Source: Thermoplasmata archaeon
Lineage (GTDB): Archaea > Thermoplasmatota > Thermoplasmata > Lutacidiplasmatales > UBA184
Direction of reading: 5' to 3'
DNA: 64,000 nt
Assembly (NCBI GenBank): GCA_022750155.1
Contig: JAKIWG010000001.1
Location: 145,138 to 209,137, forward strand
Positions 1 to 8,449 of this stretch are shown here, piece after piece. Position numbers and translations under genes: made by a program. The first letter of the stretch is position 1; every line of letters begins with the position of its first letter. The notes beneath the pieces are model-generated. The model saw nothing but the letters and a program-made list of their open reading frames with translations, was not told where the DNA came from and made no database searches.

Positions 1-390
1 ACGGTGTTCGACGCAGTCGCCCCGGACATGGCGATCGCCCAGAAGGAAGTGTTCGGCCCCGTGCTCGACGTCATCGAGTTCTCCACGTTCGACGAGGCGA
101 TCGAGATCGCCAACGGGGTCGAGTATGGGCTCGCCGGGAGCGTCTGGACGAACGACCTTCGGACCGCGATGAAGGCCGCCCACGCGTTGCGGTTCGGGGA
201 CATCTGGGTGAACGACCACCTCCCCCTCGGCTCGGAGACGCCCCACGGCGGGTTCAAGCAATCCGGGTTCGGCAAGGACCTGGGGACGGATTCGCTGAAC
301 GACTACACCGTCGTCAAGAACATCTACGTCGACCTGACCGGCCAGGCCCGCAAGGGCTGGCACTACACGGTCTACGGAGATCCGGCGTAG
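1..390 (+). CDS. aldehyde dehydrogenase, C-terminal part (window edge)
   Basis: Only the last 129 codons are present and the reading frame is open through the first base, so the gene begins upstream of the window. The segment is the C-terminal part of the NAD(P)-dependent aldehyde dehydrogenase fold: KEVFGPVLDVIEF, the EYGLAGSVWT strand and the oligomerisation tail HGGFKQSGFGKDLG followed by NDYTVVKNIYVD. This tail is typical of the betaine-aldehyde / gamma-aminobutyraldehyde dehydrogenase branch. The catalytic Cys lies upstream and cannot be checked. A second aldehyde dehydrogenase follows closely on the same strand, and a class III aminotransferase is nearby, so a role in polyamine or GABA breakdown is plausible but inferred. 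Confidence 0.9.
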   Translation, partial: TVFDAVAPDMAIAQKEVFGPVLDVIEFSTFDEAIEIANGVEYGLAGSVWTNDLRTAMKAAHALRFGDIWVNDHLPLGSETPHGGFKQSGFGKDLGTDSLNDYTVVKNIYVDLTGQARKGWHYTVYGDPA

Positions 391-448
391 GGCACGCCGG
401 GGAGGAGCCACGATCGACGGCATCCCGTCGGACGGCCGCGCCGACCTG

Positions 449-1894
449 TTGATCGGGGGCGTTCGTCGACCCCCTTCCACCGGAGCCTACCAACCGATCA
501 TCGACCCTTCCACGGGCGAGCGGTTGGGCGAGGTGGCGCTCGGGAGCGCGGAGGACGCGCGGTCGGCCGTCGACTCCGCCGCGTCGGCCGAGGAGCGATG
601 GGGGGCGACCCCGGGCCACGAACGCGCGCGGCTCCTGAGGAACCTGGCCGACCGGCTTTACGCCGATGGGGAGACGATCGCCCGGCTGATCGCCTCGGAG
701 GTCGGCAAGCCGATCACCGATGCCCGGGTGGAGGTCGAACGCGCCGTCGGGGTCTACAGGTTGGCCGCGGAGGAGGTCCGCCAACTGACGGGAGAGAGCT
801 TTCCGGCGGACGCGTACGCGCTCCCCCGCGGGAACGAGCACCGGCTCCTGTTCACCGTGCGGGACCCGATCGGGGTCGTCGTGGCCATCTCGCCGTTCAA
901 CTTCCCCCTCAACCTGCTCTCGCACAAGGTCGCCCCGGCCCTCGCCGCGGGGAACCCCGTCGTGGTCAAGCCGACGAGCGCCGCCCCGTTCACCGCCCTC
1001 CGACTCGCCGGGCACGCCCTGGCGTCGGGGATCCCTCCCGGGGTGTTCAACGTCGTCCTCGGTCCGGGGGGAGCGCTCGGCAGCGCCCTCGTCGAGCACC
1101 CCAGGACCCGCCTCATCACCTTCACCGGATCGACCGAGGTGGGCAAGGGGATCGCGGAACGGGCGGGACGCCACGCCAAGCGGGTGATCCTCGAGCTCGG
1201 GGGGATGGACCCGCTCCTCGTCCTGGAGGACGCCCCCCTCGGGCCGACGGTGGCCGCGGCCGTCCGGGGGGCGTTCGGGTATTCCGGTCAGGTCTGCACG
1301 GCCTCCAAACGGCTCCTGGTGGCCGACTCCGTCGCCGACGAATTCGCCTCCCGTCTCTCGAAGGCGGCTTCCGAGCTCCACGTCGGTCCGGCGCTCGAGG
1401 AGACGACCCAGGTGGGGCCACTCATCGACGGCGCGGCCCTCGACCGGATGGACGCCCTCGTCGCCGACGCGCTGGGGCACCAGGCGAAGGTCCTCACCGG
1501 GGGGCGGAGGCGAGCGGGCGGCCCCGGCCACTTCTACGAGCCCACGGTCCTCGACGCCGTGCCGAGCGCGGCCCGGATCACCTCGGAGGAACCGTTCGGC
1601 CCGGTGGTGCCCATCCTGCGTTTCCACGATGACGAAGAGGCGATCCGCATGGCGAATTCGACCACGTACGGGCTCCAGGCGGCCGTGTTCACGAACCACC
1701 TGTCGCGCGCGTTCCGCATCGCCCGGAGGATCCGGGCGGGCGGGGTCCACATCAACGACCCGACGAACCTGCGCTGGGACGCCCTCCCCTTCGGAGGGGT
1801 CAAGGAGAGCGGGCTCGGGAGAGAGGGACTACGCTACGCCATGCAGGAGATGACCGAGGTCAAGCTGATCTCGGTCAACTTCGCCCCGCCCTGA
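449..1894 (+). CDS. NAD(P)-dependent aldehyde dehydrogenase
   Basis: Full-length aldehyde dehydrogenase (about 481 residues from the TTG used here). Cofactor and catalytic residues are visible: SPFNFP (Asn151), KPTSAAP (Lys174), FTGSTEVG, general base Glu249 in LELGGMD (usually GGND) and nucleophile Cys283 in GQVCTAS. It resembles the archaeal lactaldehyde / succinate-semialdehyde / non-phosphorylating glyceraldehyde-3-phosphate branch; the substrate cannot be fixed from sequence. The start is unclear. The frame stays open upstream, and a strong Shine-Dalgarno-like GGAGGAG at 401-407 sits six bases before an ATC at 413, which would add 12 residues that fit the usual N terminus. It probably forms an operon with the preceding dehydrogenase. 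Confidence 0.9.
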   Translation: MIGGVRRPPSTGAYQPIIDPSTGERLGEVALGSAEDARSAVDSAASAEERWGATPGHERARLLRNLADRLYADGETIARLIASEVGKPITDARVEVERAVGVYRLAAEEVRQLTGESFPADAYALPRGNEHRLLFTVRDPIGVVVAISPFNFPLNLLSHKVAPALAAGNPVVVKPTSAAPFTALRLAGHALASGIPPGVFNVVLGPGGALGSALVEHPRTRLITFTGSTEVGKGIAERAGRHAKRVILELGGMDPLLVLEDAPLGPTVAAAVRGAFGYSGQVCTASKRLLVADSVADEFASRLSKAASELHVGPALEETTQVGPLIDGAALDRMDALVADALGHQAKVLTGGRRRAGGPGHFYEPTVLDAVPSAARITSEEPFGPVVPILRFHDDEEAIRMANSTTYGLQAAVFTNHLSRAFRIARRIRAGGVHINDPTNLRWDALPFGGVKESGLGREGLRYAMQEMTEVKLISVNFAPP

Positions 1895-2117
1895 CCGGCC
1901 CCGGTCTTAGGGTCGGGGTCGATCCCCGCCACGGCGAACGGGCCCGGGGGAGGCGGGGGCGTCCCGGGGCCGCCAGGGCGCGGGTGGGGGTCACGCTTCG
2001 GCCGCGGCCCGAAGGCCGCCCAAGGCACCGGCTGTGCACCCCACGTCGTCCGGGCCGCGCGGTCAACCGCCCGCGCACCGTCCCCGTCCGACATCTATCC
2101 CATCGAACGGCCGCCGA

Positions 2118-2152
2118 GTATTTGTCTTCATTCTGGTTAATTGGGTTAAGTA
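2118..2152. terminator. AT-rich tract between convergent genes
   Basis: The 251-base gap between the convergent aldehyde dehydrogenase and CARF regulator genes is GC-rich except for this stretch with several short T and A runs near its right end. Such tracts serve as archaeal terminators; here it could end both transcripts. No hairpin is needed or seen, and no gene is visible in the gap. Confidence 0.3.
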
Positions 2153-2991
2153 GGTGAATTCGCGGCGTCCGAGGAGCCCCCCTCCCCGAAGAGGCCGAGG
2201 GCGAGACGACCCTGCTCGGTGAGCCGGACGCGCCCGCGGGCGCCGGCGGCATCGGAGGTCACGAACCCCCACTTGCGTTCCAGCGGCTCGAGTCGATGTC
2301 TCAACCGGCTGTGCTGGGCCTGCGGGGAAGGAACGTGCGCCGCCTCTTCCCCGGGAAGCGGCCGGTCGAGCCCCAGCTCGCGGATCAGGTCGCGCTTGCG
2401 CAGCGCGCCCCCCCGCCGACGCAGCGCCTCCAGGACCTCCACCAGCTCTGGGGAGGGGGAGCGGAGCTCGTAGACCGACACCGGGTCGACGCGGCGGACG
2501 ACGTCGTTCACCGGTCGGACCTTCGGGGTGAGCCCCGAATACCAGGACTGGGAGACCTGCACGTAGTACGGCTCACCCCGCCATAGCATGCACGCGAGCG
2601 TACCGGCGATCGCCGTGATCTTCGTCCCCGTCGATACGTTCACGCGTAACGGGACGACCCCGCGGGCGTGGCGGTCGACGCGCTGCTCGGCCTCGAAGAT
2701 GGACCGCAGTTCCGCCAGCGCCCCGAACACATCCCAGATCTGCGTCGGCCGGATCCGCACGTCGATGGGGTGGCGGCTCTGCGCGAGCCGTCGGACGATC
2801 TCCTTCAGGAACGGTTCGGCCCGGTCGTCCTCCGACCGGGTGAGCAGGTAGGCCCGGTCGGCCCGCTCGGCGAGGATGGAGTGGGTGACGCGCTCGACCT
2901 CGAACCCGACGGGCGCGATATGGATGCGGGCGTGCGGGTCCCCGAGCGGGGGGTCGTGCGGAGGGGCGGTCGACGTGCGCCGCCGGACCAT
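2146..2991 (-). CDS. CARF-domain winged-helix regulator (HFX_2341 / DUF6293-like)
   Basis: A 281-residue protein with a Rossmann-like N-terminal half beginning HIAPVGFEVERV, then DRAYLLTR, and the strand-loop NVSTGTKITAIAGT near residue 120, the place where CARF domains bind cyclic oligoadenylate-like ligands. The C-terminal third (from about residue 190, VLEALRRRGGALRKRDLIREL) is a winged helix-turn-helix with a wing ending GRVRLTEQGR. This is the layout of archaeal HFX_2341-type regulators and of Csa3-like proteins. No CRISPR array or cas gene lies in the window, so it may control the surrounding metabolic genes. An AT-rich gcattcatc element on the minus strand about 28 bases before the ATG suggests a leaderless transcript. 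Function is inferred from fold only. Confidence 0.75.
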   Translation of the reverse strand: MVRRRTSTAPPHDPPLGDPHARIHIAPVGFEVERVTHSILAERADRAYLLTRSEDDRAEPFLKEIVRRLAQSRHPIDVRIRPTQIWDVFGALAELRSIFEAEQRVDRHARGVVPLRVNVSTGTKITAIAGTLACMLWRGEPYYVQVSQSWYSGLTPKVRPVNDVVRRVDPVSVYELRSPSPELVEVLEALRRRGGALRKRDLIRELGLDRPLPGEEAAHVPSPQAQHSRLRHRLEPLERKWGFVTSDAAGARGRVRLTEQGRLALGLFGEGGSSDAANSPT

Positions 2992-3039
2992 CGGGCTCGC
3001 TATCGCGCTCGGGGGATGAATGCTGCGCGCCCGCCCGGC

Positions 3040-4536
3040 CTACGGGAGGCTGCGGCCGGGCGGGGGCGGCGCCGGAACCGGGTGCATCGGCGGGGGGATC
3101 CAGGGTCCGGGCGCCGGCTCCGGACCCGTGATCCCCGTGGCGACGCGGCGCGCCGGGACCGAGAGGGTGGGGCCGGCGTCCATCGCCGTGATCGCCTCCT
3201 CGAAGATCGAGAATCCCCGGTCGAGCAGCTCCTCCTCGATGACCAACGGGGCGATGAATCGGAGCACCTGGTCGCTCGGGCCGCACGTGTGCATGAGGAG
3301 CCCGCGCAGGAACATCTCGTGGCGCAGCTCCTTCGCGCGGTCTCCCCAGGGCGTCCGTTCGGGGCCCCCGTGGACGAACTCGACCCCGATCATGAACCCC
3401 TGGCCACGGACCTGGCCCATCGAGGGATGGTGGAGGGAGAGCTCCTCGAACCGCCGCATCAGCTTCGGTCCGAGGGTCGCGGCCCGTCCCACCCACGCCT
3501 CCTCCTTGAGGATCTTCAGGACCTCGGTGCCGACCGCCAGCGCGAGGGGGTTGCCCCGGTACGTGCCCAGGTGGAAGCCGGCCGGCAGGTCGGGTACGAG
3601 GTCGTCCCGGTACGCCACCATCGAGACCGGGATCCCGCCGCCGATCGTCTTGGCGATGCAGAGGATGTCGGGGGTGACGTTCGAGTGTTCCGACGCCCAC
3701 ATCTTGCCCGTGCGGCCGAGGCCGGTCTGAATCTCGTCGAGGATCAGCAACAGGTCGTGGCGGTCGCAGAATTCGCGTAGCGCCGGGAGGAACTCGGGCG
3801 GGGGGACCACGTAGCCGCCCTCTCCCAGGATCGGTTCGACGAGGATCGAGGAGACCTCGTCCAGCCCGGAGTACGGGTCGTTCACAAGGTGCTCGAGGAA
3901 CCGGATCGTCCCCTGGACGCCGCCGTCCGGGTCGAGGATCGGGCGGTACGGGTCGGGGTACGGGACCCGGACGATCTTCCCGCCGTGGAAGGAGGTGGTC
4001 TTTCGGTACTTCCGGCCGCTGGTGAGGTTCGCCGCGCCGCCGTGCACGCCGTGGTACGCGCCCGAGAAGGCGATCACCCCGTGGCGCTTCTTGGCGAAGT
4101 CGGCGAGGTTCACGGCCGTCTCTACGGAGTCGCCGCCCGTGACCGTGAACAGGACCCGCGCCCGGTCGCGCAGTGTCCCCGGAAGGACGCTCCTCAACTC
4201 CCGCAGGAAGTCGACGCGCGCCTCCGTGGGCAGTTCGAGGGAATGCCAGATGCGGTCGAGCTGCCGGTCGAGGGCGGTGCGCAACCGGGGGTGGCGATGG
4301 CCGAGGTTGAGGACCGAGACCCCGGAGACCCAATCGATGAACCGGTTCCCGTCGGCGTCCTCGATCGTCGCGCCGCGCGCTTCCCGGACGGCGATGGGGA
4401 AATACTTCGGGTAGACGACGGCCTCGCTCTCCCACTCCGCCTGGCGGGCCAGCAGCTCCTTCGACTTGGGGCCGGGCGGGATCGACCGGATCCGCGGCGC
4501 GTCCGGATAGCTCAGCCACTCCTCGGTCGCGGTCAT
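3040..4536 (-). CDS. class III (GABA/diaminobutyrate/ornithine-type) aminotransferase
   Basis: PLP-dependent fold-type I aminotransferase of 498 residues. The expected elements appear in order: GHRHPRL, TGGDSVETAVNLA (phosphate contact), the aromatic stacker in SGAYHGVHG, LVEPILGEGGY, LLILDEIQTGLGRTG with PLP-pyridine Asp267, the Schiff-base Lys296 in CIAKTIGGG, and GTYRGNPLA. The subgroup is close to 4-aminobutyrate aminotransferases, but ornithine and diaminobutyrate enzymes are alternatives. The last 30 residues are a Pro-rich tail outside the domain. A GAGGGG sits about nine bases before the ATG. With the two aldehyde dehydrogenases it could make the steps putrescine-derived aldehyde to GABA to succinate semialdehyde to succinate; that pathway is inference. 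Confidence 0.88.
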   Translation of the reverse strand: MTATEEWLSYPDAPRIRSIPPGPKSKELLARQAEWESEAVVYPKYFPIAVREARGATIEDADGNRFIDWVSGVSVLNLGHRHPRLRTALDRQLDRIWHSLELPTEARVDFLRELRSVLPGTLRDRARVLFTVTGGDSVETAVNLADFAKKRHGVIAFSGAYHGVHGGAANLTSGRKYRKTTSFHGGKIVRVPYPDPYRPILDPDGGVQGTIRFLEHLVNDPYSGLDEVSSILVEPILGEGGYVVPPPEFLPALREFCDRHDLLLILDEIQTGLGRTGKMWASEHSNVTPDILCIAKTIGGGIPVSMVAYRDDLVPDLPAGFHLGTYRGNPLALAVGTEVLKILKEEAWVGRAATLGPKLMRRFEELSLHHPSMGQVRGQGFMIGVEFVHGGPERTPWGDRAKELRHEMFLRGLLMHTCGPSDQVLRFIAPLVIEEELLDRGFSIFEEAITAMDAGPTLSVPARRVATGITGPEPAPGPWIPPPMHPVPAPPPPGRSLP

Positions 4537-4570
4537 GCGGTGGGTCCCCTCGTTTCTGGCAAGGAGTCGG

Positions 4571-4582
4571 TCGATATCAATC
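4571..4582. promoter_or_regulatory. shared AT-rich element between divergent genes
   Basis: The palindromic tcgatatcaa core is the only AT-rich stretch between the divergent aminotransferase (start 4536) and amidohydrolase (start 4611). It lies about 35-40 bases from both starts, so it may hold TATA boxes for both directions. Confidence 0.35.
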
Positions 4583-4610
4583 CGCGGAGGCCTTCGAGGC
4601 TCCCGCCGGG

Positions 4611-5603
4611 ATGATAACCCGCCGCTCGCTTCCCGGCGCCGTGCCGCGGCGGGGGCCGGAACCGGCGAGCGGGTCCTCCAAAGGGGAGCGGCGCGCGCCG
4701 GCCCGCTCCCGTCACGCGACGCGGTCGACGGACCCCGGCCCGAGGACCCACCCCCGTCGGCCGACGACGGGAGAGGGCCGGTTCGATTTCCACCTGCACC
4801 TGAGCCAGTACTGGCCGGAGCCGCTCGTCAACCGCTACGACCTCGACCTGGAGCTCTCGGTCCACTCGCTCCTGCGGGAGATGGACGCGAACGGGATCGC
4901 CGACGGGCTCCTGCTCCAGCTGCAGACCGCTCCCGACGTCGAGGCGACGCTCGCCGAGGCCGACCGGATGTACCGGGAGAGCGGCGGGCGTCTCTGGCAT
5001 ACCTCCACCGTCGACCCGACGCGGGGAGTCGAGGAGGTCGCCCGGGCGGTCGGTCTCTGGGAACAAAACCCCTCGTTGCGCGCGATCAAGCTCTACCCGG
5101 GCTACCGGCGCTTCTACCCCCACGACGTGCGGCTCGAGCCCGTATACCGGTTCGCGGCCGAGCACCGCATCCCGGTCCTGTTCCACCAGGGGGATACCCT
5201 CGACCCCCTGGGGATGATCAAGTATGCGCGGCCCATCGAGCTCGACGAGGTCGCCGTCGAGCATCGGAACGTCCGATTCGTCCTCTGCCACCTCGGGAAC
5301 CCATGGGTCGAGGAGGCCGCCGAGGTGGTCTACAAGAACGAGAACGTCTACACCGACACCTCCGGCCTCGTGTGGTCGCCGCGGATGCCGCATTTCGACC
5401 GCCAGGTCCAACGCGCCACGCGTCGGATGGAGAACGCGTTCGCCGCGATGGGTACCGTCGACCGGGTGCTGTACGGCTCCGACTGGCCCCTCGAGTCCCT
5501 ATCCCTCGCCACGGGGATGATCGAGGCGCTGGACTTCTCGGCCGCCGAGAAGGCGCAGATTCTCGGCGGAAACGCCCGCCGGCTGCTGGCGCGCCGCCCG
5601 TAG
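4611..5603 (+). CDS. amidohydrolase family protein (TIM barrel, amidohydrolase 2 type)
   Basis: A 330-residue protein whose domain starts near residue 56 with the metal-binding HxH (FDFHLHLS), followed by KLYPGYRRFYPHD, PVLFHQGDT with a metal-ligand His, FVLCHLGNPW and a late Asp in YGSDWPLES. These are the hallmark ligands of metal-dependent amidohydrolases of the PF04909 group (decarboxylases, hydrolases and lactonases with a TIM barrel). The first 55 residues are Arg/Pro-rich and match no fold; the true start may be further in, but no other ATG or convincing GTG is in frame and the TATA-like element at about 4576 supports 4611. The substrate is unknown. Confidence 0.8.
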   Translation: MITRRSLPGAVPRRGPEPASGSSKGERRAPARSRHATRSTDPGPRTHPRRPTTGEGRFDFHLHLSQYWPEPLVNRYDLDLELSVHSLLREMDANGIADGLLLQLQTAPDVEATLAEADRMYRESGGRLWHTSTVDPTRGVEEVARAVGLWEQNPSLRAIKLYPGYRRFYPHDVRLEPVYRFAAEHRIPVLFHQGDTLDPLGMIKYARPIELDEVAVEHRNVRFVLCHLGNPWVEEAAEVVYKNENVYTDTSGLVWSPRMPHFDRQVQRATRRMENAFAAMGTVDRVLYGSDWPLESLSLATGMIEALDFSAAEKAQILGGNARRLLARRP

Positions 5604-5717
5604 GCCCGGGCCCTTTTGTTCCACGCGCGGCGCGATTGCGTCCACTGCAAACCAGCGTTCCGGGTGAAACGGTATAATGCGCCCCGCGTCGAGCGGTGCG
5701 TAGGCGGGCCGGCGAGG

Positions 5718-6638
5718 ATGCATCGACGATTCCGGGTGGCGCTCGCCGACCGGCCCCTCCTGTTCGAACCCGTTCCCCCGAGCGCGCGGGCGACCCCGGA
5801 GCGGAGCCTCGCGCTGCTGGGGGAGCTCGCCCGGCTGGTGGAACGCGTCGAGCGGGTCGACGCGATCGACGTCCCGGAGCTCGTGGACGAGAACCACGAC
5901 GGACGGCCGTACTACCGGTCCGGGGACATCCGGGGATTCGCCCACGGCATCTCCGAGCGGACCGGGTGCGATGCGATCGTCAACAAGGTGGTGGCGCACC
6001 TCGCCTCCGGGGAGGCGCTCGCCGAGTGGGCCCGGGAGAGCGTCGGGCGCGGGGTGTCGCACCTCGTGCTCGTCGGGGGCTCGAGCCGGTACATCCCGTA
6101 CTCCGGTCCGTCGGTGGCCGAGGCCGACCGCATCTGCAGGCCGATCCTCGACGCCTCGGGCGGGCTGCTCGGCAACATCGCCATTCCCCAACGGACCGGC
6201 GAGGCGCACCGGATGCTCGCGAAGACCCGCGCCGGCGCGGGCTTCTTTACGACGCAGATCCTGTTCGACTCCGAGGCAGTCCTCCGGCTCCTCCGCGAGT
6301 ACGACCAGCTCTGTGCGCAGGCGGGCTTGACCCCGTCGAGCGTGCTGCTGAGCGTGGCGCCGATCGCCGACGAGGGGGACGCCGAGTTCGTCCGGTGGCT
6401 CGGAGCCGATGTCCCGGAGAGCGCCGAGCGGGCGATCCTGAACGGCGACGAGAAGGGCGCGACCACTCGGTCGATCGAGCACGCCCTCCAGTTGTGGGGA
6501 CGGGTGCACCGGGCCGTGCGGGAGGCGGGGCTTTCGGTCCCCGTCGGGGTCAACGTCGAGCAGATCTCCCAGCGTCACCTGGCGTCGGCCGGCGAGATGC
6601 TCACCGCATTCGCACGAGCCATCGACGAACCTTCCTAG
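5718..6638 (+). CDS. methylenetetrahydrofolate reductase-like (MetF-fold) protein
   Basis: 306 residues from an ATG preceded by GGCGAGG. The sequence follows the beta8/alpha8 barrel of methylenetetrahydrofolate reductases: LLFEPVPPSARATPE at the N terminus (where the catalytic Glu lies), AIDVPELVDEN, the Asn of CDAIVNKVVAH, HLVLVGGSSRYIPYSGP, GNIAIPQRTGE, and the FFTTQILFDSEA strand that contacts flavin or folate in the family. It resembles the short, divergent 'mycobacterial-type' reductases more than E. coli MetF. Expected activity is reduction of a methylene-tetrahydropterin or folate; which C1 carrier is used cannot be told. Thirty-four upstream codons are open but look non-coding. Confidence 0.78.
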   Translation: MHRRFRVALADRPLLFEPVPPSARATPERSLALLGELARLVERVERVDAIDVPELVDENHDGRPYYRSGDIRGFAHGISERTGCDAIVNKVVAHLASGEALAEWARESVGRGVSHLVLVGGSSRYIPYSGPSVAEADRICRPILDASGGLLGNIAIPQRTGEAHRMLAKTRAGAGFFTTQILFDSEAVLRLLREYDQLCAQAGLTPSSVLLSVAPIADEGDAEFVRWLGADVPESAERAILNGDEKGATTRSIEHALQLWGRVHRAVREAGLSVPVGVNVEQISQRHLASAGEMLTAFARAIDEPS

Positions 6639-6656
6639 GGCGGGGCGCCCCTCCGG

Positions 6657-7544
6657 TCAGGGCCGACGGGCGGCGCCGATGACCACGGAGGTCGGCACCG
6701 CGAACCCCTTGGTCCCGCGATAGTCCTCGAGGAACTCCCCGACGACCCGTCGGACCTCACCGGCCTGTTCGATCGTCAGCGTCCGAAGGGCGGCGCGGGT
6801 CCGCGCCGACCCGTCGAAGACCATTCTCCAGAAGGTGTCGACGCTGGGCAGCGTCACCCGGTACTCCACCCGAACCGTCGGCTCCGGGTCGAGCCCGGCC
6901 GTTCGGAGCGCCTCGGAGAAGACCATCGGGTCGGAGAAGCGGAAGAATCCCGGTGCCTCGGGGAGTTGGGGGTGCAGGTCGAGCTCCTCGAGCGCGTCCG
7001 GCACGAGCTGCATCAATTCCGCGTCCGCACCCCACACCGACCAGGCCCCCCGGCCCCCGGGTCGCAGGACCCGCCGACCTTCGGCGAGCGCCGCCTCCGG
7101 GGAGGGAAAATGGAGGAGTCCGAGGTTGCACAGCACCCGGTCGAAGCTCGAGTCCCGGAACGGTAGGCGCTCGGCGGACCCCCGCCCGACGGGCGCGTCG
7201 GAAAATCGGCTGCGGAGGAGCGCCAGCATGGGCGCGGAGAGGTCCACGCTCACCACGCGGGCTCCGAGCTCCCGGCAGGCCCCGGTGACGGTCCCCGGGC
7301 CGCAGGCGACGTCGAGCACGGACTGGTCCGGGCCGACCGCGACCGATCGGGTCAACGCGGCGCCCGACTTCGTGACGGCAGGGACCCACGCTTCGGCGTA
7401 CGCCGCCGCTACCTCGGGGTCGGACCACGCACCTCGCTCGAGCGAGCGGAAATCCACGAGGTGGTGGATGGGCGTTGGCGGAAAGCGGTTGTGCCGCACC
7501 CGCCAGAGGGCCCGGGAGTGCCGCCGCAACCGGAGGGGGGACAC
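6657..7544 (-). CDS. class I SAM-dependent methyltransferase
   Basis: Methyltransf_11-type protein. SAM-binding motif I is VLDVACGPGTVTG, motif II VVSVDLSAPML, then FDRVLCNLGLLHFPSPEAALAE (motif IV and post-motif) and VLRPGGRGAWSVWG. The domain most naturally begins at an internal GTG near 7457 (VDFRSLERGAWSDPE), since the first 29 codons from the outer GTG are Arg-rich and a TATA-like ccttaacgg lies at about 7557-7565, too near the outer start. The C-terminal half (strands with VEYRVTLPSVDTFWRMVFDG) resembles small-molecule or ubiquinone/tocopherol-type methyltransferases. Substrate unknown. It ends 18 bases from the convergent MetF-like gene. Confidence 0.85.
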   Translation of the reverse strand: MSPLRLRRHSRALWRVRHNRFPPTPIHHLVDFRSLERGAWSDPEVAAAYAEAWVPAVTKSGAALTRSVAVGPDQSVLDVACGPGTVTGACRELGARVVSVDLSAPMLALLRSRFSDAPVGRGSAERLPFRDSSFDRVLCNLGLLHFPSPEAALAEGRRVLRPGGRGAWSVWGADAELMQLVPDALEELDLHPQLPEAPGFFRFSDPMVFSEALRTAGLDPEPTVRVEYRVTLPSVDTFWRMVFDGSARTRAALRTLTIEQAGEVRRVVGEFLEDYRGTKGFAVPTSVVIGAARRP

Positions 7545-7645
7545 GGAACGGCCCTTGCCGTTAAGGGGGCCGCCGGGTTGGCCCCCCGGAGCGGCCCGAA
7601 CGGCATGCGCCCCACCACGGCGAGGGCGGGAGTTCGGGTCCTATC

Positions 7646-8449
7646 GTGAAGAACTACCAGGTGCGCCCGGGCTCCAAGGTCGACCTGCGCGAATGGAAGA
7701 CCGACGACACCTCCGGCTCCGACGGGAAGAAGCAGCACGGCAACGACCGACTCGCCCAGCTGCGCGACGAGCTCGAGCCGCTGCAGGAGCTCCTCTACGC
7801 GGGTCGGGAGCACAGCGTGCTCGTCGTGCTCCAGGGGATGGATAGCGCCGGGAAGGACGGGACCATCCGCCGGGTCTTCGAGGGGGTCAACCCCCAGGGC
7901 GTCCGGGTGGCGCAGTTCCGCGTTCCCACCGCCCTCGAGGCGTCGCACGATTTCCTCTGGCGGATCCACCCGCAGCTCCCCGCCAAGGGGGAGATCGTGA
8001 TCTTCAACCGCAGCCACTACGAGGACGTCCTCGTCACCCGGGTCCACCGGCTCGTCCCCGAGGCCGTCTGGCACCGACGGTTCCGCGAGATCAACGAGTT
8101 CGAGCAGATGGTCGTGGCGAGCGGCACGATCATCCTGAAGTTCTTCCTGCACCTCGGCGAGGAGGAGCAGAAGCTCCGGCTGAAGGCCCGGCTCGACGAC
8201 CGGACGAAACACTGGAAGTTCAGCGCGGGGGACGCGCAGGAACGCAAGCTCTGGCCGAAGTACATGCGGGCCTACCAGGAAGCGGTGGAGCAGACGAGCA
8301 CCGCGTGGGCTCCCTGGTACATCGTCCCGTCCGACCGCAAGTGGTTCCGGGACCTGCTCGTCTGCACCGTGCTCGTCGACGCGCTCAAGTCGCTGCGCAT
8401 GAAGTACCCCCCGCTCCCTCTGGAGTTCAAGGGCGAGCGCGGCGTGTGA
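7646..8449 (+). CDS. ppk2: polyphosphate kinase 2 family protein
   Basis: 267-residue PPK2 kinase that transfers phosphate between polyphosphate and a nucleoside mono- or diphosphate. Walker A is GMDSAGKDG (residues 64-72), followed by the family signature FEGVNPQGVRV, FRVPTALEASHDFLWR, the Walker-B/lid region FNRSHYEDVLV (120-130), NEFEQ and FFLHLGEEEQKLRL. Length and motifs fit the single-domain class (about 230-300 residues); class I (ADP) versus class III (AMP and ADP) was not resolved. The start is GTG. Its 3' end overlaps the convergent toroid-protein gene by 23 bases. A cytosolic role in polyphosphate energy storage or nucleotide recharging is the family expectation. Confidence 0.93.
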   Translation: MKNYQVRPGSKVDLREWKTDDTSGSDGKKQHGNDRLAQLRDELEPLQELLYAGREHSVLVVLQGMDSAGKDGTIRRVFEGVNPQGVRVAQFRVPTALEASHDFLWRIHPQLPAKGEIVIFNRSHYEDVLVTRVHRLVPEAVWHRRFREINEFEQMVVASGTIILKFFLHLGEEEQKLRLKARLDDRTKHWKFSAGDAQERKLWPKYMRAYQEAVEQTSTAWAPWYIVPSDRKWFRDLLVCTVLVDALKSLRMKYPPLPLEFKGERGV

